DNA from: Campylobacter gastrosuis | GTDB taxonomy: Bacteria; Campylobacterota; Campylobacteria; Campylobacterales; Campylobacteraceae | Length of the DNA stretch: 64,000 nucleotides | Direction: 5' to 3' | NCBI RefSeq assembly: GCF_030249845.1 | Contig: NZ_JANURM010000001.1 | Coordinates: forward strand, 271,364-335,363 | Shown: piece after piece, positions 51,495-59,076 of the stretch | Numbering within the stretch: the stretch's first letter is position 1 | Layout: each line of letters opens with the position of its first letter | The notes under the pieces: model-generated | Databases searched by the model: none | What the model was told of the DNA's origin: nothing | The model's input: the letters and a program-made list of their open reading frames with translations, nothing else | Program-made: the position numbers and the translations under genes

Positions 51495-52843
51495 TTTGCA
51501 AGTCCTAAAAAGCTAAAAAATCCGATACAATCGGTAAAGGTCGTTAAAACCACAGCCGAGCCGACTGCTGGGTCAATGCCAAAACGCTTTAATGTAAGCG
51601 GTATAATCGTGCCAAAAAACCCAGCTAGGCTTAAATTTATAACCATACTCCCAGCAATCACAACGCCAAGGAGTGCCTTATCAAACCAAAACCACGCAAT
51701 CACGCCCATAACAAAGCCAAAAATCGTGCCATTTATCATTGAAATTCCGACCTCTCGCTTTAAAACGTGCTTTGCGTCCTTAAACTCAATCTCGCCAAGA
51801 GTAAGCCTACGAACCGTTACCGTTAGGGCTTGTGTGCCGGTGTTACCGCCCATTGAAGCAACTATTGGCATTAGCACAGCAAGTGCTACGTAACTTGCTA
51901 TTGTTTCATCAAAAAGTCCGATTATTGCAGAGCTGACAATAGCGGTAAATAAATTTATAAGTAGCCAAATAGCACGCGCCTTGCCAGCCTTTACTAGCGT
52001 CTCTTCATCCTCGGCGTCATCATCAACACCAGCTAGGTTATAAATCTGCTCGGTCGCACTCTCTTCAATAATATCGTGAATATCATCAGCCGTGATACGC
52101 CCAAGCAAAACGCCCCTAGAATCAACAACAGCAATTACGTTTAAATCATAATCTTGCACGATACCAACGACATCTTTTATGTTATCGCTATCAAGTGCGG
52201 TGTGGGGCTTGTAAAAATCTGGCTCTTTTTCATCAATAATCGCCCTTAGGCTCTTTGAAAAATCAAATAAAATCAGCTCTTCAAGCGGGATTGCGTATTT
52301 TAAAATGTGATGATTATCCACGATAAAAAGCTGTGAGATGTTTTCAAGCTCCCCAGCGGCTTTTAGCTCACGAAGTCTAGCCACAGCATCGCCTAGCCTT
52401 TCGGCTAAATTTGCACTAAATAGCTCGGTTTGCATATATGCGCCAGCTTCGTTCTCATCGTAGCTTCTAAGGCGTAAAATATCAGCCTGATCGTCCTTGT
52501 CAAGCCTATCAAAAATCTCCCTTGCCTTATCTTCATCAATCTCTTCAATCTGCTGTAAAAGGTCGGTTGCGTCATCGCTTTCAAGCTCGGCAAGGGCATT
52601 TACGATTTGCTCTGATGGCACATTTTCAATCACGTCTTTTAAAAGCGACTCAGGTAGCTCCATAGCCACGTCGCCTAGCGTTTCAGGGTCAAGTTGCTTT
52701 ACGTAGTCGTTAAAAAGCTCGTCATCGTGGTGTTTTAGTGTCTTTAAGTGATGAGCGATATCGTAAGCTGTAAGGTCGCTCTCTAAATTCTCATCAAGGT
52801 GCAGGTCAAGTTGCTCTTTTGCCGTTTCTAAATCAACGCTCAT
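51479..52843 (-). CDS. mgtE: Magnesium transporter MgtE
   Basis: A 454-residue channel for Mg2+. The N-terminal superhelical acidic domain (residues 1-130) is followed by a CBS pair (about 135-260, with ITADDIHDIIEESAT) that senses cytosolic Mg2+. Five membrane helices make up the last 170 residues, with ASMGGNTGTQALTVTVRRLT and VGSAVVLTTFTDCIGFFSFL at the pore. Complete and standard. GGAG precedes the ATG at 52843. Confidence 0.95.
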   Translation of the reverse strand: MSVDLETAKEQLDLHLDENLESDLTAYDIAHHLKTLKHHDDELFNDYVKQLDPETLGDVAMELPESLLKDVIENVPSEQIVNALAELESDDATDLLQQIEEIDEDKAREIFDRLDKDDQADILRLRSYDENEAGAYMQTELFSANLAERLGDAVARLRELKAAGELENISQLFIVDNHHILKYAIPLEELILFDFSKSLRAIIDEKEPDFYKPHTALDSDNIKDVVGIVQDYDLNVIAVVDSRGVLLGRITADDIHDIIEESATEQIYNLAGVDDDAEDEETLVKAGKARAIWLLINLFTAIVSSAIIGLFDETIASYVALAVLMPIVASMGGNTGTQALTVTVRRLTLGEIEFKDAKHVLKREVGISMINGTIFGFVMGVIAWFWFDKALLGVVIAGSMVINLSLAGFFGTIIPLTLKRFGIDPAVGSAVVLTTFTDCIGFFSFLGLAKWILL

Positions 52844-52851
52844 TTTTGCTC

Positions 52852-54018
52852 CTAAAAGCTAACGACATCTGGGAATTTCTCCTCTTTTTGACTAGTTTCA
52901 TTGCTGTTTAAAATTTTACCTAGCTCACCATCAAATTTTTGCACGATAGATTTAAATTTCACCCCTTCTTTGCCTTCAAGAACGCTTTTTATAACTCTCA
53001 TCATACTCTCTGGATTTAGTGGCTTTTGCCCGCGATAAAGACCAAAATGCAGGTGCGGGCCGGTGCTCATACCGGTATTGCCTACATATGCGATTTGTTT
53101 GCCTTGCTGGACTTTTAGCCCAGTTTTTATCCCTTTTGCAAAGCCGTTTAAATGCGCATAAAGCGTTTCGTAACCACCGCTGTGAGATACGATTATGGTT
53201 TTGCCATAACCCCCCTTTGTGCCTACAAATTTTATCACGCCATCGCCAGATGATTTTACTGGTGTGCCACGAGGTGCGCCGTAATCAACGCCAAGATGAG
53301 CCCTGTATCTTTGCAAGACTGGGTGCCACCTTTTTAGGGTAAATGGCGATGTTATTCTTGCATTTGCAAGTGGGCGAATAAAGACCACCTTTTCTCTATC
53401 TTTACCGCTTCTGTCGTAAAATTTATCGTTAAATTTATAAACTGAATACTTTTTATCCCTTGTAATAAACATAGCCGCACTAATATCTGGTGTGCCAAAA
53501 ATTCTGCCTAAACGCCTTTTTTGCGTGTAGATTATGACTACTCTATCGCCTTTTTTTATGCGTTTAAAGTCAATGCCTTCGTTTTTAAATGCGTCCCTAA
53601 AACTCACGGCAAGTTGCATTGAGCCGGTGTAGTCATAGATATCTTCTGTGATTGAGCGTTCAATTTTGATGTTTAAAACTCTATCTTCAACCTGATATGA
53701 AATAGGTATAAATTCTAGCTTGTAATTATCCTTTTCATCTAAAAAAATATGCATTTGAAGCTCATCATTTACTGGGATTAAAATTTGCTTTATGCTGTTT
53801 TTATCATCTCTTAAAACCTGATATTTTATCCCAGCTGAAATCTCTTCTGCTAGCTCTTTATCTTCGCCAGAAAGGTTGTAAAATAGCGAAAGTGGCAGGC
53901 GGTTGCTCTCTAAGAAATTTAAAAAAGGTGTGCCACTAGGCCAGCTAAGCTCCTCAACACTTGGTTTTAACGCATATAAATTTAGTGTTAAAAGTATGAG
54001 AAGTAGCACCTTTGGCAT
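52852..54018 (-). CDS. M23 (LytM) peptidoglycan endopeptidase, Csd3/HdpA-like
   Basis: A 388-residue protein with a signal peptide (MPKVLLLILLTLNLYA). An N-terminal domain of 160 residues precedes the LytM domain. Zinc ligands are in HLGVDYGAPRGTPV (His and Asp) and HLHFG, with YAHLNG between. Csd3/HdpA of Helicobacter trims peptidoglycan and sets cell shape; a related role is inferred. The same order of M23 peptidase and a PgbA-like gene near a GlcD-like gene occurs in C. jejuni. It is divergent from the PgbA-like gene, 115 bases apart. Confidence 0.88.
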   Translation of the reverse strand: MPKVLLLILLTLNLYALKPSVEELSWPSGTPFLNFLESNRLPLSLFYNLSGEDKELAEEISAGIKYQVLRDDKNSIKQILIPVNDELQMHIFLDEKDNYKLEFIPISYQVEDRVLNIKIERSITEDIYDYTGSMQLAVSFRDAFKNEGIDFKRIKKGDRVVIIYTQKRRLGRIFGTPDISAAMFITRDKKYSVYKFNDKFYDRSGKDREKVVFIRPLANARITSPFTLKRWHPVLQRYRAHLGVDYGAPRGTPVKSSGDGVIKFVGTKGGYGKTIIVSHSGGYETLYAHLNGFAKGIKTGLKVQQGKQIAYVGNTGMSTGPHLHFGLYRGQKPLNPESMMRVIKSVLEGKEGVKFKSIVQKFDGELGKILNSNETSQKEEKFPDVVSF

Positions 54019-54133
54019 TAAAATCCTTTGTAAAAAAATAGCCCTAATGTTACTAAAATTTTCTTTAAATTTTGCAAAAAATAAAGCATTTTAGGCTATA
54101 ATCGCCAAAAATTTCAAATTAAAGGATTGTGCG

Positions 54134-54853
54134 TTGAGAAAGTTTTTGCTTGTTTTTATGCTTATGTTTAGCTTTGCTTTTGGTGCTAGTTTTAGTATGA
54201 AAGAATACAAAACTCCGCTAATTAGCATTGATGATGATGGGTCGGCGACTATTGTTGATAGCCCAGAGATTGTGGTTGGTTCAAGTGGGGTTGTTATGCG
54301 TCAGTTTGGTGTTGGCGATAGCTCAATCATCGCTCGTGTGAGCGTCATATCAAAGGGCGGTGGCTTTGCTAAATTGCAGTTTGAGGTCTTTGATAGCTTA
54401 GAGCAAAAAGCCCTGCCACTGCCCGGCGTTGAGCCAAAAAGTGGCGATTTGGCGATTTTAAATTTCTTGTATGATAGGGCGTTAATTGTCGTGCCAAATA
54501 GAGAAATTTACGATGAGGTCGTGTCGGCGTTTAAAGATGTTATGTTTATTCATCCAGATATTGTTGGGGCGTATTTAAGCTATGAATACAAGCCAAACCC
54601 AAGCCGTGATGATTTTCGTAAAATGTGCTCACAAAGTGCGGCTGGGCTGATTTTTATCGGTATGGATAAAAAAAGCGTCTTTGCTGATTGTCAGAGTTTT
54701 AAGGTCATAAAAGAGTTTGAAACTGGCGAGGTTGATAGCTATCAGCTACCATTTTACACTCGTGTGCGTGATATTGACACCATTTTTTACAAGCTAAATA
54801 GCGAACACATAAACAATTACGACGCACATTACGATAGACTTTTAGGGCAGTAA
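54134..54853 (+). CDS. Exported PgbA-N-like protein (plasminogen-binding N-terminal domain family)
   Basis: A 239-residue protein starting with TTG (AAAGGA upstream) and a signal peptide MRKFLLVFMLMFSFAFGAS. It fits the family named for the Helicobacter plasminogen-binding protein N-terminal domain, with ISIDDDGSATIVDSPEIVVG and GVEPKSGDLAILNFLYDRAL as typical segments. The lysine-rich C-terminal plasminogen-binding tail of the Helicobacter protein is absent, so binding to plasminogen is not implied. It may be a periplasmic or outer-surface protein. It lies 1 base before the glcD start. Confidence 0.75.
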   Translation: MRKFLLVFMLMFSFAFGASFSMKEYKTPLISIDDDGSATIVDSPEIVVGSSGVVMRQFGVGDSSIIARVSVISKGGGFAKLQFEVFDSLEQKALPLPGVEPKSGDLAILNFLYDRALIVVPNREIYDEVVSAFKDVMFIHPDIVGAYLSYEYKPNPSRDDFRKMCSQSAAGLIFIGMDKKSVFADCQSFKVIKEFETGEVDSYQLPFYTRVRDIDTIFYKLNSEHINNYDAHYDRLLGQ

Positions 54854-54854
54854 A

Positions 54855-56234
54855 ATGCAAAAGCACATAAAATTTTTTAAATCACTCTTAGGCGATGAAA
54901 ATGCCCATTTTGACGACGCTCATCGCCTAGCTTACTGCTATGACGCTACTAAAAAACGCCACTTGCCTGATGGAGTTTTATACCCACGAGATGAAAATGA
55001 TGTGAGTGAAATTTTAAAATACTGCAACGAAAATAAAATCCCAATCGTAGCTCGTGGTGCTGGTAGTGGCTTTACTGGCGGTGCTTTAAGCGTAAATGGC
55101 GGTTTGGTTTTAGCACTTGAAAAGCATATGAATAAAATTTTAGAGATAGATATGCAAAATATGGTCGCAGTTGTTGAGCCGGGCGTTATAAATATGGATT
55201 TACAGCGTGCGGTGCAGGCTGTGGGGCTATTTTATCCGCCAGACCCTGCTAGTCAAGACTACTCTACAATCGGCGGCAACGTAAGCGAAAACGCTGGCGG
55301 TATGAGAGCGGCAAAATACGGCATTACAAAAGATTATGTTATGGCGATTCGTGCTGTTTTGCCTAATGGCGATATTATTAGAGCTGGTAAGCGAACGATA
55401 AAAGATGTCGCTGGTTATAACGTGGCTGGAATTTTAATCGCAAGCGAAGGCACTTTGGCTGTGATAACGCAAATCACGCTAAAACTAATCGCAAAGCCAA
55501 AGATGAGCAAGACTGCAATGGGAATTTTTGCCGATGTAAAAACGGCAATGAACGCCGTTTATAAGACAATGGCAGCTGGTGTTACGCCAGTGGCTATGGA
55601 GTTTTTAGACGCGCTTTGCATAAAGGCTGTAAATGACCGCTTTAATAAAGGTTTGCCAAGCGAGGCTGGGGCGATTTTAATAAGCGATGTTGATGGCGAT
55701 ACAGAAACTAAACTTGACGCCGATTTAGCCGTGATTAGGGATGTTTTTATGCAAAATGGGGCGATTGATTTTAAGGTAGCAAAAGATGAGGCACAGGCGG
55801 CTGATATTTGGTTTAGTCGCCGAAACTGCTCGCAAGCGATAAACTGCTATGGGACGCTAAAATTAAACGAAGATATAACCGTGCCACGCTCAAAACTACC
55901 AGAGCTACTTGATGAGATAGAAAAGGTAAGCCAAAAATACGGCATAAAAGTGCCTTGTTTTGGTCACACTGGCGATGGCAACGTCCATACAAACGTAATG
56001 GTCGTTGATAAAAATGATGAAAAACAGGTAGAAAACGGACACAAAGCTATTGAAGAAATTTTTAAAATCGCCGTTGATTTAGGCGGGACTTTAAGTGGCG
56101 AGCACGGCATTGGCATTAGCAAGGCTGAATTTATGCCACTTGCGTTTAATGAAGCCGAGATGAACCTTTTTAGGCGGATAAAAATGGCATTTGACCCAAA
56201 CAATATCTTAAATCCGGGCAAAATGGGGCTGTGA
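54855..56234 (+). CDS. glcD: GlcD-type FAD-linked oxidase (glycolate/D-lactate dehydrogenase-like)
   Basis: A 459-residue flavoprotein. The FAD-binding PCMH part has IPIVARGAGSGFTGGALSVN (about residues 55-74) and PPDPASQDYSTIGGNVSENA. The C-terminal cap has VPCFGHTGDGNVHTNVMVVD and GTLSGEHGIGISK, where substrate and metal bind. C. jejuni has a homologue in the same place relative to the M23 peptidase. It may oxidise D-lactate or glycolate, complementing LutABC. No Fe-S partner gene (GlcF) is adjacent, which suits single-subunit dehydrogenases. Confidence 0.9.
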   Translation: MQKHIKFFKSLLGDENAHFDDAHRLAYCYDATKKRHLPDGVLYPRDENDVSEILKYCNENKIPIVARGAGSGFTGGALSVNGGLVLALEKHMNKILEIDMQNMVAVVEPGVINMDLQRAVQAVGLFYPPDPASQDYSTIGGNVSENAGGMRAAKYGITKDYVMAIRAVLPNGDIIRAGKRTIKDVAGYNVAGILIASEGTLAVITQITLKLIAKPKMSKTAMGIFADVKTAMNAVYKTMAAGVTPVAMEFLDALCIKAVNDRFNKGLPSEAGAILISDVDGDTETKLDADLAVIRDVFMQNGAIDFKVAKDEAQAADIWFSRRNCSQAINCYGTLKLNEDITVPRSKLPELLDEIEKVSQKYGIKVPCFGHTGDGNVHTNVMVVDKNDEKQVENGHKAIEEIFKIAVDLGGTLSGEHGIGISKAEFMPLAFNEAEMNLFRRIKMAFDPNNILNPGKMGL

Positions 56235-57367
56235 TGAGAGAGTGTGATATCAAAACCCCAGCCTACGTGTGCGAAGAGGCGAAGTTAAGGCAGAATTTAG
56301 AGCTTTTAAAGCGCGTAAAAGATGAGAGTGGGGCTAAAATTTTCATCGCCCTAAAAGGCTTTGCATTTAGCGGTGCTATGGGGCTTGTAAGCCAGTATCT
56401 TGACGGAGCTACAAGCAGTGGGCTTTATGAGGCAAAATTTGCAAAACAATACGTAAAAGGCGAGATTTGCACCTACTCGCCAGCCTTTAAAGATGATGAG
56501 ATTGATGAGATTTTATCGCTCTCAAATCACGTCATCTTTAACAGCCACACCCAGTGGGCTAAATTTAGAGATAAAGCCCTAAAAATGGGCGTTGAGTGCG
56601 GACTTAGGCTAAATCCAGAAAGCTCGGCTTCGCCAACTGATGCCTACAATCCTTGTGGCGAGTTTAGCCGACTTGGCATTACGCTTGAAAATTTAGACCC
56701 AAACGAGCTTAAAGGCATTAGCGGACTGCATTTTCACGCACTTTGCGAGGAGAGTGCTAGTAGTTTAGAGCGTGTTTTAGGCGAGTTTGAGCGAAAATTT
56801 GGCAAGTTTATAAAGGGTATGAAGTGGGTAAATTTTGGTGGCGGACACCATATCACAAGGGCTGGATATGATGTTGATTTGCTTATAAAGCTTATTAAAA
56901 ATTTTAGGCAAAAATACGGCGTGAGCGTGATTTTAGAGCCGGGTGAGGCGGTTGGTTGGCAGACTGGCTATCTTGTAGCATCTGTGCTTGATATTGTTAA
57001 AAACGGCAAAAATATCGCAATACTTGATGTTTCAGCCGAGGCTCATATGCCAGATACTGTGCTTATGCCTTACCGCCCTGCTGTGCGTGGAGAGCGTGAG
57101 AGTGGGGCGTTTTGTTATAGATTTGGCGGACACACCTGCTTGGCTGGGGATATTGTGGGACTTAGTGCTGGTTTGCCTGATTATTATTTTGATGAGCCGT
57201 TAAAAGTTGGCGACCGCATTATTTTTGAAGATCAAATTCACTACACAATCGTAAAAAACACGACCTTTAACGGCGTAAAACTACCTGATTTAGTCTATTT
57301 AGACCAAAATGGCAACGCAAAAACTATCCGAAATTTCGGATATGAGGAGTATGAGCGAAGGAATTAA
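56234..57367 (+). CDS. nspC: Carboxynorspermidine decarboxylase
   Basis: A 377-residue PLP enzyme of the alanine racemase-like fold that makes norspermidine or spermidine from the carboxy precursor, the usual polyamine route in Campylobacter. The PLP lysine is in IFIALKGFAFSG (about residue 42). Other family patches are MKWVNFGGGHHITRAGYD, VILEPGEAVGWQTGYLVASV and GGHTCLAGDIVGL. I chose the ATG at 56234, in a TGATG overlap with the glcD stop, rather than the GTG at 56231. The carboxynorspermidine dehydrogenase partner is not in the window. Confidence 0.93.
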   Translation: MRECDIKTPAYVCEEAKLRQNLELLKRVKDESGAKIFIALKGFAFSGAMGLVSQYLDGATSSGLYEAKFAKQYVKGEICTYSPAFKDDEIDEILSLSNHVIFNSHTQWAKFRDKALKMGVECGLRLNPESSASPTDAYNPCGEFSRLGITLENLDPNELKGISGLHFHALCEESASSLERVLGEFERKFGKFIKGMKWVNFGGGHHITRAGYDVDLLIKLIKNFRQKYGVSVILEPGEAVGWQTGYLVASVLDIVKNGKNIAILDVSAEAHMPDTVLMPYRPAVRGERESGAFCYRFGGHTCLAGDIVGLSAGLPDYYFDEPLKVGDRIIFEDQIHYTIVKNTTFNGVKLPDLVYLDQNGNAKTIRNFGYEEYERRN

Positions 57368-57390
57368 ACGACAATGTCTTGTCATTTAAT

Positions 57391-57436
57391 CTGAGCGAAC
57401 GAAGAAACTGAGCGAACGAAGAATTAGCGAAGCTAA
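57391..57436. repeat. Two 16-bp direct repeats and a palindrome after nspC
   Basis: CTGAGCGAACGAAGAA occurs at 57391-57406 and 57408-57423 (17-base period), followed by the inverted repeat TTAGC-GAA-GCTAA at 57424-57436. No gene is here. It leads into the repeat array that follows. Confidence 0.7.
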
Positions 57437-57451
57437 TAGAACGCAAACTGC

Positions 57452-57620
57452 TTTATAGAAACATTTTTGCTCCGCAAAAAACGCTTCGCTTGTTTTATAG
57501 AAACCTGCTACTTCGTAGCACTGCTTCGCTTGTTTTATAGAAACATTTAAGCTTTGCAAAAAACGCTTCGCTTGTTTTAAAGAAACATTTTTGCTCCGCA
57601 AAAAACGCTTCGCTTGTTTT
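57452..57620. repeat. Array of 40-42 bp imperfect repeats with variable short palindromes
   Basis: A core GCTTCGCTTGTTTTATAGAA with AC after it recurs at 57483-57504, 57523-57544 and 57565-57586 (one mismatch), with a shortened copy at 57607-57620 and the tail of another at 57452-57462. The segments between are 18 or 20 bases. Three of them are small palindromes: TTTTTGCTCCGCAAAAA (at 57463 and 57587, identical) and GCTAC-TTC-GTAGC. A chance minus-strand frame runs through it but looks like translated repeat. Together with 57368-57451 this fills the gap between nspC and the tiny genes. Confidence 0.75.
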
Positions 57621-57700
57621 GGTATTTGTTTATAGTGAATTTATCGGCTATGCTGCAAAAGCCGTAAGACAATGGCTATTACGAAAGAGATTAAGCAAAA

Positions 57701-57732
57701 TACCGCCTTTAAATTTTATTTTTAAAGCGGTA
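57701..57732 (-). terminator. Hairpin at the end of the small minus-strand genes
   Basis: TACCGC-CTTTAAA and TTTAAAGCGGTA pair with one unpaired G/C around a TTTTATTT loop. It lies 12 bases after the stop of the 30-residue gene at 57744 and would end that transcript. Confidence 0.5.
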
Positions 57733-57743
57733 AGTTATTTAAA

Positions 57744-57836
57744 TTAGTGTTGTGGTTTTGCTGTTTTTCTTATAAAATAAAGTGCGATGGTAACAGCTAC
57801 TGCGATACCTAGTGCAACGTATGCTGATGTGTCCAT
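57744..57836 (-). CDS. Thirty-residue single-span membrane protein
   Basis: MDTSAYVALGIAVAVTIALY continues with FIRKTAKPQH: one hydrophobic helix followed by a basic tail, so N-out, C-in is expected. AAGGGG precedes the ATG by 6 bases, which supports translation. Its ribosome site lies in the end of the broken membrane gene upstream. The function is unknown. It is too short for ordinary gene finders. Confidence 0.6.
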   Translation of the reverse strand: MDTSAYVALGIAVAVTIALYFIRKTAKPQH

Positions 57837-57837
57837 A

Positions 57838-58043
57838 TCAACCCCTTTCATCTATGTATTTAGCTGTGAGTGCTGTTATAAGCAAAGTATAAGCCCCAAA
57901 AAACACTATCGTAACTGATGATATAATGCTAGTAAATCTAGCACCAACTTTAATATACCACCTGCAATAAGAGCAATACTTAGATTCATAAAAGCATTTA
58001 TGATTAACTCTTGCCACTTTTTAATTTTAACACTTTTTGGCAT
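57838..58043 (-). pseudogene. Small membrane protein gene with a frameshift
   Basis: From the ATG at 58043 the frame reads MPKSVKIKKWQELIINAFMN and LSIALIAGGI, then passes into an unrelated tail and stops. One base over, the frame continues as KVGARFTSIISSVTIVFFGA, then YTLLITALTAKYIDERG, to the stop at 57838. The two parts join well near 57950, so one base was lost or gained there. The intact protein would have about 67 residues and two membrane helices. A function is not known. It overlaps the ribosome site of the 30-residue gene. Confidence 0.6.
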
Positions 58044-58196
58044 TTTAACAAACTAACCTAAATTCAACAATATTGCCACTTATAGCCACAAAAAATTAGC
58101 CAATTTAAAAACGCAAAATTTTAAGATAAAGTCCGATTAAAATAAAATTTTAAATCTATTTTGGATAAAATCACGCTAAATTTTTAAGGAGATGAT

Positions 58197-58994
58197 ATGA
58201 CAGATGAGTTAAAAACTAGGGTGAAATCGCTACCACCGCTACCAGAGAGCTTTCAAAAAATCAGACAAGCGTGTGAGGGCGATGGTGGGATTGATGAGGT
58301 TGCAAAGGCGATTGAGGGCGACCCTATGGTGGTTGCTGACCTTTTAAAAACTGCAAATTCTCCGCTTTATGGTTTTAACCGCCAAATCAAAAATGTCCTT
58401 CAAGCCGTTAGTCTTTTTGGCAAAACTATGACAAAATCACTCGTTATGAACTCCACAATTAAAGGGCTTTTAAAGATTGACGTCCGCCCTTATGGCATTA
58501 CGCCAGAGCAGTTTGTAAATATCTCAAATTTGCAAAGTGCTATCGCAAAAAGGTGGTTTAAAAGGATAATGCCAAGTTTAGTTGAGGAGCTGTTTTTGTG
58601 TGCCTTGCTTCAAGATACTGGCAAGATTATCTTAGCTGATGAGATAATTAGAGAAAATGCCGTAGATAGGTTTAAGGGCGACCTTGGCGTGATGAGCGTG
58701 AGCGAGGCTGAGCGTGATTATTTTGGCACGACTAGCGTTTTGCTAACCGCTGATATTTTTGACCACTGGCGTTTTGAGCCAAATATGATTGACTTTATTA
58801 GACACTCAGACGACCCAAGCGCAGCCCCAGATGATAGACAAAAGGTGGCAGCCGCACTTTATGTTTTAAGAATTTTATGCGGTGTAAAAGACCCGCTAAG
58901 CCAAAAAAGCATTGAGTTAGCCATAAATACAGCTAAGCATTTTGGCTTTGATACGCAAATTTTAGCTGATGTTATTGGCGAAGTAAAGGCGTAG
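58197..58994 (+). CDS. HDOD domain protein
   Basis: A 265-residue cytoplasmic protein with an HDOD domain across nearly its whole length. VKSLPPLPESFQKIRQACEG and ADLLKTANSPLYGF, then SLVEELFLCALLQDTGKIIL, are HDOD landmarks. In HDOD the HD metal ligands are partly lost and the proteins act as signalling scaffolds for chemotaxis, motility or stress. Role not determined here. GGAG precedes the ATG at 58197. Single gene. Confidence 0.88.
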   Translation: MTDELKTRVKSLPPLPESFQKIRQACEGDGGIDEVAKAIEGDPMVVADLLKTANSPLYGFNRQIKNVLQAVSLFGKTMTKSLVMNSTIKGLLKIDVRPYGITPEQFVNISNLQSAIAKRWFKRIMPSLVEELFLCALLQDTGKIILADEIIRENAVDRFKGDLGVMSVSEAERDYFGTTSVLLTADIFDHWRFEPNMIDFIRHSDDPSAAPDDRQKVAAALYVLRILCGVKDPLSQKSIELAINTAKHFGFDTQILADVIGEVKA

Positions 58995-59076
58995 GCAATT
59001 TAAATTAAGTGGTTTTAATTAAACCACTTAATAAATTAAACCCAATTTAGCTACAATATCCTAAAAAAGGATATTT

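Noticed and set aside
57386-57601. Seventy-one-residue minus-strand reading frame
   Set aside because: It runs through the repeat array and encodes the repeat (recurring KQAK and FYK segments). It has no ribosome site and no gene-like composition.
57452-57620. Possible CRISPR array
   Set aside because: Cores are about 22 bases with only 18-20 base partners, two partners are identical, several are palindromes, and no cas genes are present. It does not fit a CRISPR.
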